Positions 1-8,198 are shown, numbered from the stretch's first letter. The stretch: DNA of 64,000 nucleotides from Paracoccus aerius (GCF_014656455.1 NZ_BNCL01000013.1:1-64000), one strand, 5' to 3'. Translations and numbers: made by a program. Notes: generated by a model from the letters alone, not told the origin.

Positions 1-216
1 CTGATCGGGCCGATGATCTGGCCCGAAACGCCCCATCAACGCGAAGCATTGGCTGGCGGATAAGGTTGTTCAGAGCCGACTAAAAAGAACAGCGCGCCCG
101 CGGCCTTCATCGCTGCCGGTCGAGCGGCCCTGCTGCACATCCAGGCGAACCGCCACCTGCTGCCGAAGTGCCGGGCCAAGTCAAAGACCACCGGCCAGCA
201 ATGCCGCCAATTCCCG

Positions 217-666
217 ATGGGGAACGGCCTTTGTTATTACCACGGCGGCAAGACCCCGAAGGGCAAGGATTGGCACCGGCCTCAGTGGCCGAAGAAGTCC
301 TCGCCCGATGCCGAGCGCAAAATGGTGGCGCATCTGCGCGACCTGGAGCGGCGCGAAAAGCAGCGCTTGAAGCGGCTGGCCAGGATGACGGCCGAAGAAC
401 GTGCCAGCTATGACAAGTGGCACCGCGACAGGCCGTTGGGAACGCCCGCGCACCGTGCGGCCAAGCGCCTTGCCAGGCAGCAGAACGCAGAGATGCAGGC
501 GCGCTATGCCAGCCCTCATCCTGCGCGCCCCGTCGACCCGGAACTGGCAGCCATACAGAACAGGATCGCTGAACTGCGGGCCCTGATGGCCGCCGTGCAG
601 GGTGCAGACGCCCCGATCGAGGACCACCCAGCAGAAAGGACGCATGATGCCTTGAACAAGCCCTGA
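217..666 (+). CDS. Small phage/plasmid-type protein with Cys...HGG motif; start unresolved
   Basis: No precise function is recognised. The frame reads a Cys-rich knuckle ending in CYYHGGKTPKG, followed by a Lys/Arg-rich helical region. The pattern resembles the HGGxTG-motif proteins found beside terminase genes in prophages and mobile islands (family resemblance, not proven). The first ATG is at 217, but the same frame is open from 64, and residues matching the family knuckle (CRAKSKTTGQQC) lie upstream of that ATG. The true start is therefore probably a non-ATG codon such as CTG at 130, or the 5' end has been damaged. The next gene on the strand is also phage-like. Confidence 0.5.
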   Translation: MGNGLCYYHGGKTPKGKDWHRPQWPKKSSPDAERKMVAHLRDLERREKQRLKRLARMTAEERASYDKWHRDRPLGTPAHRAAKRLARQQNAEMQARYASPHPARPVDPELAAIQNRIAELRALMAAVQGADAPIEDHPAERTHDALNKP

Positions 667-753
667 AACGGCGCCCTGCACGTGCGTCTGCTTCTGTCGA
701 GACAAGCTGCCACCATCAGCGGGATTAACCTTCAGAACAGGAAAGGGCATCAG

Positions 754-1131
754 ATGCCAAAGAAAGACCCCATGACGGCGCAGCGCGATCTGCTGCGCCG
801 TGTCCAGTGCGAAGGCCTGGAAATTGCTTACGACGCGCTGGTAGCGGTCTGCAAAGACCCGAAGGCCCCAGCCCCTGCCAAAGCTACTGCAGGGGCCGCC
901 CTGTTTCGGGCCGGGGGCGCATTCGATAAGGACGCCCAGCGGGGCAACGCCAAGCCGCCCGAAGAAATGACAGCAGAAGAGATTTCCGCCAGACTGGCAG
1001 AACTGCGGGCGCAGCAAGCAGAGTTTCTTGCGGGCGCACAAGATGCCGAACTGATCGAGCCCGAAGAAGACAAGGACGACGATACCGGCAGCCCTGACGA
1101 CGAGGACGACCCCAAAGACCCGTTCGGCTAA
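754..1131 (+). CDS. Hypothetical protein, possibly terminase small-subunit-like
   Basis: The ATG at 754 is chosen over the in-frame codon at 682 because AGGAAAGGG lies just upstream at about 739-746. The 125-residue product begins MPKKDPMTAQ, has a helical Ala-rich segment (roughly residues 20-60, ALVAVCKDPKAPAPAKATAG) and a strongly acidic Asp/Glu tail. That layout and the HGG-motif gene upstream suggest a phage packaging accessory protein, but this is inference and no catalytic motif is visible. It could equally be an uncharacterised island protein. Confidence 0.45.
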   Translation: MPKKDPMTAQRDLLRRVQCEGLEIAYDALVAVCKDPKAPAPAKATAGAALFRAGGAFDKDAQRGNAKPPEEMTAEEISARLAELRAQQAEFLAGAQDAELIEPEEDKDDDTGSPDDEDDPKDPFG

Positions 1132-1284
1132 CGAACAGCGCCTGCGGCAATGGCAGCCACGGGCGCGAGACTGGAACAAGCGGCGGGGCAGCCTCTATGC
1201 CCCGCCGCAGTCGCCGGCAATAGTGCTACGCAGGAATGACGTGTGGCAGCAGCAGCAGGACCGTCCAAACCTCGCCTGACGGGG

Positions 1285-1623
1285 TCAGGACCGAACAACC
1301 AACGGGGGCCACGGTGCATCGTCGTCATTGGCCGGTTCAACATAAGGGAACGGTTCTGGGGGCAGGTCCCAGAAGACGTCGAGCGATCCGAAACGATCGG
1401 TGCAGCCATTGGTCCGGTATCTGTCTCGGTGCCTGTCCAGTTCCCGGACTGCCCGATTTCGGATAGCAGCATTCTGTGCGCCCAGCGCCAGAAAGGCGAT
1501 GTCATCTAGCGCCCACCAGATTTCCACTTGATCGCGTAGCAATTTCGCTTTCGCCAGTTCGTTCATGCAGGCGAGAAAAAGCGAGGCTTCGCGGCGGGCG
1601 GCGGATTGAGTTTCAATGTCCAT
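1285..1623 (-). CDS. Hypothetical protein, 112 aa
   Basis: Not recognised. The 112-residue product has an N-terminal helical part with AAARREASLF-like composition, a central W-W-A-L-D-D segment and an acidic, Pro-rich C terminus. An AGGA sequence lies about 14 nt upstream of the ATG. It shares the strand with the recombinase gene upstream, with about 50 nt between them, so the two may be co-transcribed. No membrane segment or signal peptide is seen. Confidence 0.4.
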   Translation of the reverse strand: MDIETQSAARREASLFLACMNELAKAKLLRDQVEIWWALDDIAFLALGAQNAAIRNRAVRELDRHRDRYRTNGCTDRFGSLDVFWDLPPEPFPYVEPANDDDAPWPPLVVRS

Positions 1624-1671
1624 GGAAAAAGGTCCTGTCGATAAGCGATGGGCGATTGGTGTGCGCAGTTA

Positions 1672-2235
1672 TCAGGCTGGCGCGGCGTGGTTTAAAATCC
1701 GGTAAACGCTGGCGCGGCCAATACCGAGACGCCGGGCTATCTCAGTCCCGCCCACGCCTTCCTTGTGCAGCTTCAGGACGTCTTCAGCCTTGGCTTGGGC
1801 CGTGGGCGCGCGTCCCTTGTATTTGCCGGCGGCCTTGGCCTTGGCGATGCCTTCGCGCTGGCGCTCCAGCATGATTTCGCGCTCAAACTCTGCCACGCCG
1901 CCTAGGACGGTTAACATCAGCTTGCCGGTAGGGGTGGAGGTATCGATGCCCATTGCCAGAATGCGCAGGGCAACGCCCTTGCTTTCGAGGCGGGCCAGCA
2001 ACTCGACCAGATGCGCCACAGAGCGCGCCAGGCGGTCCAGCTTTGTAACGACCAGCGTGTCGCCTGTTCGGGCAAAGGCCAGCGCCTCTGCAAGCTGTTC
2101 GCGCTTCGCCACGTCGACCGACGAAACTTCCTCCGTAAAGATGCGCTCGCATCCGGCCTGCTCCAGATCGCGCAACTGCGCGGCCAGTCCGGCCTTCTGA
2201 TCGATCGTCGAGGTTCTGACATATCCTATAAGCAT
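1672..2235 (-). CDS. Serine recombinase (resolvase/invertase, Tn3 type)
   Basis: This is a small serine recombinase that cuts and rejoins DNA at res/inversion sites through a 5'-phosphoserine intermediate. The 187-residue protein has the N-terminal catalytic domain with YVRTST (nucleophile Ser9, Arg7), the KLDRLARS motif at about 65-72 (Arg68, Arg71), the long E helix (about 100-135) and a C-terminal helix-turn-helix of the Hin/resolvase kind (about 140-185, EIARRLGIGRASVYRIL). Length and all key residues fit an intact enzyme. No transposase is seen in the window. The gene may be part of a transposon or island whose other end lies left of base 1. Confidence 0.93.
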   Translation of the reverse strand: MLIGYVRTSTIDQKAGLAAQLRDLEQAGCERIFTEEVSSVDVAKREQLAEALAFARTGDTLVVTKLDRLARSVAHLVELLARLESKGVALRILAMGIDTSTPTGKLMLTVLGGVAEFEREIMLERQREGIAKAKAAGKYKGRAPTAQAKAEDVLKLHKEGVGGTEIARRLGIGRASVYRILNHAAPA

Positions 2236-2253
2236 TCTTACGACCCCTTAGTG

Positions 2254-2295
2254 TGTCTCACTGCTTCTAAGATGTTGTAAGCCGAACTGTCTCAC
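2254..2295. repeat. Direct repeat tgtctcac x2 upstream of the recombinase
   Basis: The octamer tgtctcac occurs at 2254-2261 and 2288-2295, spaced 34 bp, just upstream of the recombinase start. Resolvases normally bind multi-site res regions beside their own gene, so this stretch is a candidate res/autoregulatory region. The repeat is short and the assignment is inference. Confidence 0.25.
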
Positions 2296-2498
2296 AGCGT
2301 CAACAGTATTCTTGCGGGACAATTAACATGCCTTGCCGATACGTCCCGCTAGGGCTTGCTCTACTGGGACAACGTGTCTTTCAGTGGAGAGGAGCAGATG
2401 TAGTTGGCCCGAAGGAGCAGAGAGCCTTTCCACATATCAGGTGTAGATATAGCGTCACTACGAGCAACAGGCCGCCGACGGCGGAAGAAAGGATGTCG

Positions 2499-2855
2499 AT
2501 GACCCTCAGCATAGATGACTTGGATAAAGCCAAAGCTGATCTCGCCAACTTGGAAGAACGAGACAGCATGGACACATCTGGCAACCCAGAAAAATACCAC
2601 ACCAGGATTCAACAGGCGCGGCGTCACGTGCGTGAGGTAGAAAAGGCACTGAAGGCAGCGGGCGCGATCCCCTACACTGACCAAGAGCGACTGGAACAAC
2701 AACTAGACGCAGCTTTCCCAAAGGCCAGAAGTAAGGAAACGGTCGATTTCGAGGGGTCGCGCTATCGGCGGCAGTTTAAACCACTGAGCAAAAGTCGGTC
2801 TGGGAAGACTGTTACGCAGTGGCATCCCTATTGGGTGAAGCTAGCAGACGACTAA
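2499..2855 (+). CDS. Hypothetical protein, 118 aa
   Basis: Not recognised. The ATG at 2499 is preferred over the one at 2493 or the far upstream codon at 2328 because AAGGA at 2489-2493 is then correctly spaced. The product starts MTLSIDDLDKAKADLANLEERD, is mostly charged and helical (probable coiled coil, about residues 3-60), and ends in a basic, aromatic segment (QWHPYWVKLADD). No enzyme motif is visible. Its position among mobile genes suggests island cargo. Confidence 0.5.
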   Translation: MTLSIDDLDKAKADLANLEERDSMDTSGNPEKYHTRIQQARRHVREVEKALKAAGAIPYTDQERLEQQLDAAFPKARSKETVDFEGSRYRRQFKPLSKSRSGKTVTQWHPYWVKLADD

Positions 2856-3102
2856 TTCTAGACGTCCTAGAAGGCGCCTCAGGCAGGTGAGGAAGGGCGC
2901 CCCCGGCCCCTCCCTGGATAGTCCGAAACGCATCCCGAGAGCGGGCGCCCCCGACTGCAAGAAATTTGCTGCCCGCTGGAACTTTGGCCTAGGCCGGGAC
3001 GCCAAGTATTGTCCGGCGGCGAGCCGTAAGCACATTCTCCTGTCTTGCGTGAACGTGCCCGTTCTGCCGAAGATGAGAGCAAGCGATTCTTCGGAATGTG
3101 CC

Positions 3103-3288
3103 ATGACCGAAGCCGAAGCTGCACTGCGCAAGGCCTTGCTGGACGTGCTTATCGCGCTGCCCGTCAGCCGCCATAGCAGTCAGCAGACCTATGAGGAAGC
3201 GGCCGCAGCGTATGAAAAGGCAGCCGAGGATGCTCATCCTGCAGTAGCGGAAGTTTTCAGGGAAGCAGCAAAGAAGGTTCGCGGGTGA
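3103..3288 (+). CDS. Small hypothetical protein, 61 aa
   Basis: A short Ala/Glu-rich helical protein starting MTEAEAALRKALLDVLIALP. The ATG at 3103 is chosen because residues encoded further upstream in the same frame (from 2887) lack protein-like composition. The ribosome site is weak (GGAA). Function unknown. The stretch 2856-3102 before it shows no convincing gene. Confidence 0.35.
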   Translation: MTEAEAALRKALLDVLIALPVSRHSSQQTYEEAAAAYEKAAEDAHPAVAEVFREAAKKVRG

Positions 3289-3356
3289 GCCTGTCCGTGC
3301 TGATTGACGGGCAGCCGCAGATGAAGTGGCAATAGTGGCTTTGGAGAGAACTTTGC

Positions 3357-3791
3357 GTGGATAAGGCTGACATTGCTCTGCTAGTTTCGAGTATTTCCGC
3401 AGTAGGCGCCGCTGCGAGCGCTGCTTTTGCTTGGCGACAGTCAAGCCTGACCAAGAGGTCCATGAAGCGGAAAAGGCTATCCGTTGAGCCGCAGATCGGC
3501 GCCGTTGCCGATCAAGATGGATGGACGATGGTGCGTCTGGTCATCCGCAATTTCGAGCCGCACGAAGCCCGCGCGACTCGCCTTGTCGCTTCTCGTGGCG
3601 CTGTCTTCTATCTTGACCCGAAACACACAAAGGGAGCCATGGACAAAACGCCGCTTCGCACCCGAGATATCGCGGTAAGGATCGCTCCGGCCCCAGCACA
3701 TGATGTTGCCATCGTCCTCATGGCAAAGGGCGTAAAAGGCGCAAAGGACATCAGAGTAAAATGGCACTGGCTTGACGGAGAGCCGTTGTAA
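3357..3791 (+). CDS. Hypothetical membrane-anchored protein
   Basis: Starts at GTG 3357, preceded by GGAGAG with suitable spacing. The 144-residue product has one N-terminal membrane segment (about residues 6-26, IALLVSSISAVGAAASAAFAW), then a short basic linker and a beta-rich soluble domain (about 45-140). The layout resembles small single-pass proteins common in phage and island regions, but no family is recognised. A short reading frame follows immediately in the same phase. Confidence 0.5.
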   Translation: MDKADIALLVSSISAVGAAASAAFAWRQSSLTKRSMKRKRLSVEPQIGAVADQDGWTMVRLVIRNFEPHEARATRLVASRGAVFYLDPKHTKGAMDKTPLRTRDIAVRIAPAPAHDVAIVLMAKGVKGAKDIRVKWHWLDGEPL

Positions 3792-3830
3792 CGATCGGCC
3801 AAGGTTCAGGCCGCAGCCATCAACAAACTG

Positions 3831-4031
3831 ATGACCAAGGCCATGGACGATCCCAAGCTAGCGGCCGAACTACTGCGCAAGCACAACCCGTATGATGCCC
3901 AGGTCATGGGCCGGCAGATGCTGCGCAAGTGGAGCCTGCGGGTGCCGCAACTGGCCAACATCCTGAACGAGGACCTAGGCGGCTACAGCGAACAGGATCA
4001 GGCGCTGGACGAATTTATAGACGCAGACTGA
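3831..4031 (+). CDS. Hypothetical short reading frame, possibly a gene remnant
   Basis: A 66-codon frame with credible helical protein composition (MTKAMDDPKLAAELLRKHNP). It lies in the same phase as the preceding gene and is open right after that gene's stop codon, with no clear ribosome site. It may be the 3' remnant of a larger gene whose 5' part was replaced. No function is recognised. Confidence 0.3.
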   Translation: MTKAMDDPKLAAELLRKHNPYDAQVMGRQMLRKWSLRVPQLANILNEDLGGYSEQDQALDEFIDAD

Positions 4032-4037
4032 CTGACT

Positions 4038-4181
4038 ATGATGCCAATCCCCAAGGCTGATTGCGGGACTTGCTATTCTAGCGGCCCCGCGTGGCCCTAA
4101 AGGCTCCACAGCAAGGAAGAGATAGACCCTTTCGCTTTTGTCTGTATTAGATCGCCGGAAGGATTCTTCCATCTAAGTTGA
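4038..4181 (+). pseudogene. Possible small Cys-rich protein interrupted by a stop
   Basis: From ATG 4038 the frame reads MMPIPKADCGTCYSSGPAWP, meets TAA at 4098, and then continues in the same phase for 26 more codons containing a third Cys (FAFVCIRSPEG) before TGA at 4179. The CxxC...C spacing looks like small zinc-binding phage/island proteins with a nonsense mutation. This is speculative because the region is short. Confidence 0.2.
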
Positions 4182-4188
4182 GGATTTG

Positions 4189-5628
4189 ATGAAGTACTTG
4201 GGAACCGCAGGCGACGACTTTCTTTACGACGAATGGGAAACCATCACCGACGACCTGTTTGACGGGGGCATGGGCAACGACACCATTGCATCCTCCGGGG
4301 GCTACGACACCCTGGTGGGGGGAGCAGGAGACGATCTCTTCCGCATCCGGAACCAGGGTGATGTTCGGAAAGTCACCGTTGAAGGCGGCGAAGGACTTGA
4401 TAGGCTCGTACTCGAGTCTTCGGATATTCCACTGGACGTGTCCGGCGTCGAGGTTCTCGTGCCACAAGGTATCCTTCAGCTGAGTGCGGATTTTCTGAAC
4501 TCCTTCGAGCAAATTGAAGTGCTCAGGGAAAGCCGTACAGAGGCATACTTTGATGTTGTTGGTCGCGGGACCGTTAAGATACACGCCACCGCCGGTGAGT
4601 GGGTGAACAGGTTCCCTGACACTGCAGTTACAATTGGGGCTTCTGAAGAGGGCGGCCGGATTGATGGGTCCGCTTCAACGCTTGCTCTACGTCTAAATGC
4701 AAGCAGCCATGATGACGTACTGATCGGCGGGAAAAGTAATGACCACATTTTAATGGGTCAAGGCAAGGACGTCGCCTATGGCGGAAGCGGGAATGATTAC
4801 ATTTACGCCTACTTTGACCACTGGTCGTATACTGGAACAAATAGCCAGTACGGTGAAGGCGGGAATGATACTCTTCAAGGCGGGTATTACGACGATCGTC
4901 TGTTTGGCGGCTCCGGCAATGACCGTCTTCTTGGTGCGACCGGGAATGATGTCCTGAATGGTGGCACGGGAGCCGACCGGATGATCGGTGGCGCCGGTAA
5001 CGATACCTATGTTGTGGACCATGCCAAGGATACGGTCGTTGAGCGGGTCAATGAAGGGCGCGACACGGTCAAGGCGTCCATTGACTACCGTTTGACCGCC
5101 AATGTTGAGAACCTTGTTCTTTCTGGGCGTAAGGACCTGAGCGGGATCGGCAATAAGCTGGCGAACGTCCTGGACGGGAATGCCGGTGACAACACACTGA
5201 ACGGTGCTGCTGGGAACGATCTGCTTCGCGGTGGTGCTGGCAATGATACGTTGCTGGGCGGCCAAGGGGCGGATCGCCTTATCGGCGGTGCAGGCGCCGA
5301 CCGCCTCAATGGGGGTGGAGGTGCAGACACATTCATCTTCAACTCTGCCTCGGACACCCTTGCGACAGCCCGAGATACGATCTCTGACTTTGGCACGGGC
5401 GACAGAATATCGCTGAAAAGAATTGATGCGGATACCTCACTCGCTGGAAATCAAGCTTTCGACTTCCTCGGATATAGCAAATTCACGGGTGATGCTGGTG
5501 AGCTAACTCTTTTGTCGAGCAGTCGGGGCACCTTGGTTCGTGGCGATGTGGACGGTGATAAGAAGGCAGATTTTGCGATCTTCGTTCTGGGCGCATCCGA
5601 CCTAACGGCCGACGCCTTCATCTTCTGA
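4189..5628 (+). CDS. RTX-type calcium-binding repeat protein, probably type I secreted
   Basis: A 479-residue acidic protein built from nonapeptide repeats of the GGxGxDxL kind, in three groups: residues about 25-50 (GGMGNDTI, GGAGDDLF), about 175-290 (GGSGND, GATGND, GGAGNDTY) and about 330-385 (GGAGNDTLLGGQGADRL). The repeats form calcium-bound beta-rolls in the RTX family. The C terminus has the ISDFGTGDRISL block and an uncleaved hydrophobic end typical of type I secretion substrates; there is no Sec signal. ATG 4189 is chosen over TTG 4186 because GAGGA at 4180-4184 fits better. No protease or lipase domain and no type I exporter genes are visible nearby, so its role is unknown. Confidence 0.85.
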   Translation: MKYLGTAGDDFLYDEWETITDDLFDGGMGNDTIASSGGYDTLVGGAGDDLFRIRNQGDVRKVTVEGGEGLDRLVLESSDIPLDVSGVEVLVPQGILQLSADFLNSFEQIEVLRESRTEAYFDVVGRGTVKIHATAGEWVNRFPDTAVTIGASEEGGRIDGSASTLALRLNASSHDDVLIGGKSNDHILMGQGKDVAYGGSGNDYIYAYFDHWSYTGTNSQYGEGGNDTLQGGYYDDRLFGGSGNDRLLGATGNDVLNGGTGADRMIGGAGNDTYVVDHAKDTVVERVNEGRDTVKASIDYRLTANVENLVLSGRKDLSGIGNKLANVLDGNAGDNTLNGAAGNDLLRGGAGNDTLLGGQGADRLIGGAGADRLNGGGGADTFIFNSASDTLATARDTISDFGTGDRISLKRIDADTSLAGNQAFDFLGYSKFTGDAGELTLLSSSRGTLVRGDVDGDKKADFAIFVLGASDLTADAFIF

Positions 5629-5670
5629 TACGAAATTGCTCGCTGCCATTTCTTGGCAAGCACACAACAT

Positions 5671-5699
5671 GGCCCAGGCCGCGTAGCCGCGGCTGGGCC
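5671..5699 (+). terminator. Strong hairpin after the RTX gene
   Basis: A near-perfect 12-bp stem (GGCCCAG...CTGGGCC outer part, CCGCG/CGCGG inner part, one bulged G) with a 4-nt loop lies 43 nt after the RTX stop. There is no run of T behind it, so it is a terminator-like or mRNA-stabilising hairpin rather than a textbook intrinsic terminator. Confidence 0.5.
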
Positions 5700-5791
5700 G
5701 CATCACTAAATGCGCTAAAATTACGCAGTTCGTTGCCATTGGCCGCCGTGCCGCCATTGCATCCGAACTAGAACTGGGAACATCATACGGC

Positions 5792-6191
5792 CTAACCGAT
5801 CAGGCCGCCCAGATACACCCGAAGGCGATCCGCGCTCTCTGCCTGCAGCGCCTTGAACAGTTCGGTCATCGTCTTGACACCTGCCGTCTTCAGCAGCCCT
5901 TGGCACGCTCCATAACGGCCTTGTCGCGTAGATGCTCCAGCAGGTCATGGCCGGGCCACTCTGTGGCGTGGATCGAGTAGAGCAGGAAAACTTCGTCGGG
6001 CTCAGTTCCTCCGACGCGCTGCATCGTTGCGTCGATGAACCCTTCATTCGCCAGGCGTGCGACATGATATGCAATGGCATGGTCATCCCGGCCCGGCAGC
6101 ACTATCTTGTGGATGCCGTCATGGGCAACGATCTGGTTCTCCCGATCCAGAGCAGGATGTCTCGAATCAGGTCCAGATCAAGCTTCCCTAA
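5792..6191 (-). pseudogene. DUF2513-family gene broken by two frameshifts
   Basis: Read from 6191 down, the frame gives GKLDLDLIRDILL, which matches the N terminus of DUF2513 proteins. A second phase then continues ENQIVAHDGIHKIVLPGRDD and HAIAYHVARLANEGFIDA to TGA at 5890. A third phase carries KTAGVKTMTELFKALQAES and ends ...YLGGLIG at 5792. All three pieces line up in order, so two single-base shifts (near 6150 and 5895) broke one gene. The expected start codon position holds TTA instead of ATG, although GAGGAG is still present. The family (winged-helix-like, common on mobile elements) is assigned from memory of its conserved pattern. Confidence 0.6.
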
Positions 6192-6385
6192 TGGAGTCTC
6201 CTCAACAGCATGCTGACGGCCCAACGATGCAAGCGGGAAGGCCTAGGGGCAGGGATACAGCAAGCAGAACGGCAGTTGCCTACGCATTGCTTCTAAGCAG
6301 CCTGCTTACAAACTGCTTACAGAAGCGCCTAGCCGCGCTGCGGCTTGGCCGCTGCGCTTCAGGCTAACTTCTTGAAAAGAAAGGC

Positions 6386-6469
6386 TGGTACCCGAGGTCG
6401 GACTCGAACCGACATGCCTTGCGGCGGCGGATTTTGAATCCGCTACGTCTACCATTCCGTCACTCGGGC
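6386..6469 (-). tRNA. tRNA-Leu(CAA)
   Basis: An 84-nt class II tRNA with encoded CCA (6386-6388). The acceptor stem GCCCGAG pairs with CTCGGGT, the anticodon loop TTCAAAA gives anticodon CAA, and there is a long variable arm as expected for leucine tRNA. Its 3' end faces the accessory island, which makes it a plausible historical integration target, although no duplicated 3' segment was found inside the window. Confidence 0.95.
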
Positions 6470-6517
6470 CTCTCTGGTGCCTGCCCTAGCGCGGGGCAGG
6501 CGTCTTTGCAAGAGGGG

Positions 6518-7474
6518 TCAGGCGCGGCCCAGCTTGTGCAGGCGGGCTTGGCGCAGCCGCGCGAAGTCGTCGCCCGCGTGATAGGACGACCGGGTCAACG
6601 GCGTGGCCGAGACCATCAGGAAGCCCTTGCCGAAGGCCGCCTTTTCATAGCCCGCGAATTCCTCGGGCGTGACGAAGCGGTCAACGCGGTGATGCTTGGG
6701 CGTCGGCTGCAGATATTGGCCGATGGTCATGAAGTCGATGTCGGCCGCGCGCATGTCGTCCATGACCTGCAACACGCTGCTGCGATCCTCGCCCAGGCCT
6801 ACCATGATTCCCGACTTGGTGAACATCGACGGATCCAGTTCCTTGACCTTCTGCAGAAGGCGCAGGGAATGGAAATAGCGCGCGCCGGGGCGGACGGTGG
6901 GATACAGCGCCGGGACGGTTTCAAGGTTGTGGTTGAACACGTCCGGCCGCGCCTCGACCACGATCTCGACCGAGCCGGGCTTCGACTTCAGGAAATCGGG
7001 CACCAGCACCTCGATGGTGGAATCGGGGCTGCGGTGGCGAATGGCGCGGATCGTCTGGGCGAAATGGTCCGCGCCGCCGTCGTCGAGGTCGTCGCGGTCC
7101 ACCGAGGTGATGACCACGTGCTTCAGCCCCAGCTTCTGGACGGCGTGGGCGACGCGGCCGGGCTCGAACACGTCAAGCGCGTTGGGCTTGCCGGTGGCGA
7201 CGTTGCAGAAGGTGCAGCCGCGCGTGCAGATCTCGCCCATGATCATCATGGTGGCATGGCCCTGCGACCAGCACTCGCCGACGTTCGGGCAGCCCGCCTC
7301 CTCGCAGACGGTGGACAGGCGGTTGTCCTTCATGATGTCGCGGGTGCGCTTGTAGCCTTCCGACGTGGGCGCCTTGACGCGGATCCAGGACGGCTTCTTG
7401 GGCTGGTCTTGATCCGGCCGATGGGCCTTTTCCGGGTGTCGCTGGTCGGGAATCCGAAGATCGCGCAAGGCCAT
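6518..7474 (-). CDS. lipA: Lipoyl synthase
   Basis: LipA is a radical SAM enzyme that inserts two sulfurs into octanoyl chains on lipoyl domains of 2-oxoacid dehydrogenases and the glycine cleavage H protein. The 318-residue protein has the auxiliary cluster cysteines C57, C62, C68 ([12 protein letters not shown]) and the radical SAM motif C83-x3-C87-x2-C90 (CTRGCTFC). The C-terminal RSSYHA supplies the serine ligand of the auxiliary cluster. The start at 7474 ([10 protein letters not shown]) is chosen because GAAAGG precedes it and because the N terminus then has normal length; the 28 codons upstream look non-coding. It is a single gene, convergent with the tRNA-Leu boundary of the island. 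Confidence 0.97.
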   Translation of the reverse strand: MALRDLRIPDQRHPEKAHRPDQDQPKKPSWIRVKAPTSEGYKRTRDIMKDNRLSTVCEEAGCPNVGECWSQGHATMMIMGEICTRGCTFCNVATGKPNALDVFEPGRVAHAVQKLGLKHVVITSVDRDDLDDGGADHFAQTIRAIRHRSPDSTIEVLVPDFLKSKPGSVEIVVEARPDVFNHNLETVPALYPTVRPGARYFHSLRLLQKVKELDPSMFTKSGIMVGLGEDRSSVLQVMDDMRAADIDFMTIGQYLQPTPKHHRVDRFVTPEEFAGYEKAAFGKGFLMVSATPLTRSSYHAGDDFARLRQARLHKLGRA

Positions 7475-7695
7475 GTCCTTTCGGTCGCGGTTCCGACTGA
7501 AATAGCCCTTTCGGCCGCCGAACGCAACGGAGGGGCGCGATGCGAGATCCGGCAGCAACTAACGGAATGCAAGGAAGGCCGCGCGGTTCCGCCGGAAAGG
7601 CCAACAAACTCGTGTCTTCCGATGCGTGGAACCACTGTCGGCTCAAGGGGTTAGTCCGTCAATCAGACCATGAACACATGATGGAGGAATACCAG

Positions 7696-8160
7696 ATGTC
7701 TTTCAAGTCGCTTACCGCCCCTGTCGCCCTGGCTGCCGCCCTGGGCTTCGGCTCGACCGCATTCGCCCAGACCATGGTCGGCACGCAGGAAATCAGCGCC
7801 GCCGATCTGGCTGCCGTGACCGAACATTGCCGCACCCTGGCCGCCGGGTCGGATGACCAGGCTACAAGCGCGACCGATCCCGGCGGCGAGGCGGGCAATT
7901 CCGGCAATGCCGACAACGACTCGGTTTCGGGCACGATGCCGGACACCGATGCGGGCACCATGGACGCAGCCCAGCCCACGACGGGGAACGAAGGCAACCA
8001 GGACGACGACTCGCGCGATCCGGCGGCGGCTGCCATGGCCAGCGACAATTCCGCGACGGCCACGACCGGCCTGGAAGGCAACCAGGACGCCGACCAGTTC
8101 TCGGGCACGATCAACATGGAGATCATCACCCTGGCCGACTGCCAGGCGGCTGGCCTGTAA
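7696..8160 (+). CDS. Secreted acidic hypothetical protein
   Basis: A 154-residue exported protein. The start ATG 7696 follows GGAGGA, and residues 1-25 (MSFKSLTAPVALAAALGFGS then TAFAQ) form a classical Sec signal peptide. The mature part is rich in Asp, Gly, Asn, Ser and Thr, and probably disordered in the middle. It holds an internal near-repeat, TTGNEGNQDDD and TTGLEGNQDAD, and two cysteines (EHCRTL, ADCQAAGL) that could form a disulfide. No known domain is recognised. An intrinsic terminator follows, so it is a monocistronic unit between lipA and the nuo operon. Confidence 0.75.
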   Translation: MSFKSLTAPVALAAALGFGSTAFAQTMVGTQEISAADLAAVTEHCRTLAAGSDDQATSATDPGGEAGNSGNADNDSVSGTMPDTDAGTMDAAQPTTGNEGNQDDDSRDPAAAAMASDNSATATTGLEGNQDADQFSGTINMEIITLADCQAAGL

Positions 8161-8198
8161 AAGCCACGCTGAATATCGGCATTGCCGGATGATCCAGA

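Noticed and set aside
1..63. 20-codon open end reaching the left window edge (stop at 61)
   Set aside because: Too short to identify, and another phase is also open. It may be the end of a gene left of the window, but cannot be supported.
5629..6086. 121-codon minus-strand frame (5721-6086) as a gene
   Set aside because: It is an off-phase reading of the decayed DUF2513 gene, without protein-like composition.
6280..6330. ctgcttaca direct repeats and a tgcttctaag match to the recombinase upstream region as att sites
   Set aside because: Matches of this length are expected by chance in several kilobases, and they do not overlap the tRNA 3' end.
6419..7654. 411-codon open frame on the plus strand opposite lipA, crossing the tRNA-Leu
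   Set aside because: It runs through a tRNA gene and antisense to lipA, and its composition is not protein-like.
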